DNA from: Synechococcus sp. MIT S9220
GTDB taxonomy: Bacteria; Cyanobacteriota; Cyanobacteriia; PCC-6307; Cyanobiaceae
Assembly: GCF_014304815.1 (NCBI RefSeq)
Contig: NZ_CP047958.1
Span: forward strand, 62,001-126,000
Length of the DNA stretch: 64,000 nucleotides
Direction of reading: 5' to 3'
Shown here piece after piece: positions 62,993 to 64,000 of the stretch (position 1 is its first letter; the number at the start of each line of letters is the position of its first letter). Below the pieces are notes generated by a model. That model had not been told where the DNA came from. It searched no databases and saw only the letters and a list, made by a program, of their open reading frames with translations. The position numbers were made by a program, and so were the translations under genes.

Positions 62993-63388
62993 ATGGTTTT
63001 TTCAATGTTTAAAATAATGCCTTTCCTGTACCTTTTGTCTTATGGAATAGTTCTCGCCTTTGGGCAAGTTCTTTTTAAAATTTCATCCAATCAAGTAGAT
63101 AATATTGATCTATTCTCGTTGGCTTCTATTAGTAAGATGGTTACTCAACCTTACTTTATTTTAGCATGTTTTGTTTATGGATTAAGTACACTGGCGTGGG
63201 TGGGAATTCTTGCACGTGTAAATCTTGCAATTGCATACCCATTTGTAATATCTACATCCATATTGGCAACATCTTTAATTGGAGTGTTCGCGTTTGGCGA
63301 AGAGGTAAACAGTTATACATTTGTATCCTATGGCTTGATTATCTGTGCTTTAGCAACTCTTTCGAAAGGCATTATTGGGAATGTCTAA
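62993..63388 (+). CDS. Small four-helix membrane protein, EamA/SMR-like
   Basis: 131 residues from ATG 62993; ATG 63005 is also possible, and the open frame reaches 62930. Four hydrophobic helices are clear, with FLYLLSYGIVLAFGQVLFKI, ACFVYGLSTLAWVGILARV, NLAIAYPFVISTSILATSLI and LIICALATLSKG. The third helix's AYP motif and the following VFAFGEE resemble the SMR/ArnE-ArnF/EamA superfamily, which includes flippase subunits for lipid-linked sugars. Base composition is strongly AT-rich, unlike every gene to its left. It overlaps the following methyltransferase by 8 bases. Confidence 0.75.
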   Translation: MVFSMFKIMPFLYLLSYGIVLAFGQVLFKISSNQVDNIDLFSLASISKMVTQPYFILACFVYGLSTLAWVGILARVNLAIAYPFVISTSILATSLIGVFAFGEEVNSYTFVSYGLIICALATLSKGIIGNV

Positions 63389-64000
63389 TTATATAGCCCC
63401 GAGACTAAATGGTATTGCAGAAAATCTTGCTCTTTATATAAGAAAAATTATTTATAAAAAAACCATAGGAGCTTTGTCGATCGATAAAACCTTAAAAGTT
63501 GGAGACCTAGGAGTGACAAGTGACAAAAGCAAGGATTCTAATTTCTTTGAGATGTTGTATCCTTACCCAGAGAATATTACTGCAATTGGTTTAGAAGATG
63601 CAAAGCATTTAGAGAAAATGTACCCTGGCCTGAAATTTGTTCATGCAGACGTGTGTAATTTACCTTTCCCCGATAAACTCTTTGATATTAGTTTTTGTTC
63701 GGCAGTAATAGAGCATGTTGGCTCTAGAGATAATCAATGCAAGCTTATTACTGAAGCCATGCGGACATCTCATATAGTTGTATTAACTACTCCTAACAGA
63801 TACTTTCCAATTGAATTTCATACGTTAACACCTTTTTTGCATTGGTTGCCAAAAAGAATATTTCGCACATATTTACGCATAATAGGCAAAAAATTTTGGT
63901 CACTGGAGGAAAACCTGAATATTCTTTCTGATTTTGAAATAGTAAAAATGCTAGAATCCAATTCCATAAATTATACAAAATATCATGTTCGATTGCTTGG
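63381..64000 (+). CDS. SAM-dependent methyltransferase (incomplete at window end)
   Basis: 206 codons are visible and the frame is still open at base 64000. The class I methyltransferase pattern is present but motif I is weak (LKVGDLGVTSDKS). Later motifs are better: ITAIGLEDAKHL, VHADVCNLPFPDKLFDISF, AVIEHVGS and VVLTTPNRYFPIEFHTLTPF. Proteins with this last block are common in polysaccharide and lipid-linked glycan clusters. The ATG at 63381 overlaps the stop of the membrane protein (ATGTCTAA), so the two are co-translated. The composition is AT-rich, consistent with horizontal acquisition. Confidence 0.8.
   Translation, partial: MSNYIAPRLNGIAENLALYIRKIIYKKTIGALSIDKTLKVGDLGVTSDKSKDSNFFEMLYPYPENITAIGLEDAKHLEKMYPGLKFVHADVCNLPFPDKLFDISFCSAVIEHVGSRDNQCKLITEAMRTSHIVVLTTPNRYFPIEFHTLTPFLHWLPKRIFRTYLRIIGKKFWSLEENLNILSDFEIVKMLESNSINYTKYHVRLL

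Overview
The window is a dense, moderately high-GC piece of a unicellular cyanobacterial chromosome, almost certainly a marine Synechococcus or close Cyanobium relative. Cyanobacterial markers seen directly are PsbZ (photosystem II), a Ycf23/DUF561 protein, a SecA with the long cyanobacterial insertion and no C-terminal zinc tail, a 600-residue aspartate kinase with four ACT domains, a group 2 sigma factor of the cyanobacterial type, an RpaB-like response regulator and an EgtB/EgtD pair. Genes are packed with short gaps. Many are coupled by ATGA overlaps, and several convergent pairs overlap at their 3' ends. Start codons were adjusted inward in many cases where the longest open frame runs into a neighbour.

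Layout. 1-9.3 kb: tig-clpP-clpX on the minus strand (protein folding and quality control), divergent from asd-dapA-rnj (lysine pathway and RNA decay), then tilS with a downstream hypothetical gene, and the Ycf23-like gene. 9.3-18.5 kb: uvrB, lysC, holA, cobH, mutS, psbZ and ribH, mixing DNA repair and replication, amino acid, cobalamin and flavin synthesis. 18.6-30.7 kb: tRNA-Gly(GCC), a GNAT acetyltransferase, a glycosyltransferase, secA, then cysE, a GntR regulator, infC and miaA on the minus strand, and gyrB followed by a small SH3-like protein and two CrcB fluoride-channel subunits, facing gpx. 30.8-38.9 kb: mgtE, a group 2 sigma factor, and a minus-strand efflux operon (membrane fusion lipoprotein, RND pump, alpha/beta hydrolase).

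38.9-45.1 kb: a roughly 440-base gap without genes, a DUF2811-like small gene that looks frameshifted, a MutY fused to a Nudix domain, a PfkB-type sugar kinase, tsaE, ahcY with two tandem terminators, a DedA protein and ssb. 45.2-51.3 kb: mreBCD coupled to a putative Tat-exported solute-binding lipoprotein, an RpaB-like regulator and lysS. 51.4-57.1 kb: an ergothioneine cluster (egtB, egtD, a coiled-coil protein) divergent from a degenerate protein-kinase-like membrane protein, then smpB. 57.1-62.8 kb: ruvB, a four-gene operon (TPR protein, M20 amidohydrolase, two-helix membrane protein, HEAT-repeat protein), and a TPP riboswitch in front of thiC.

After thiC the base composition drops abruptly to strongly AT-rich. 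The last 1.2 kb carries a small EamA/SMR-type membrane protein overlapping a SAM methyltransferase that runs off the window. This looks like the edge of an acquired cell-surface glycan island and is the part of the window most unlike the rest. No insertion sequence, CRISPR array, rRNA gene or replication origin was recognised.
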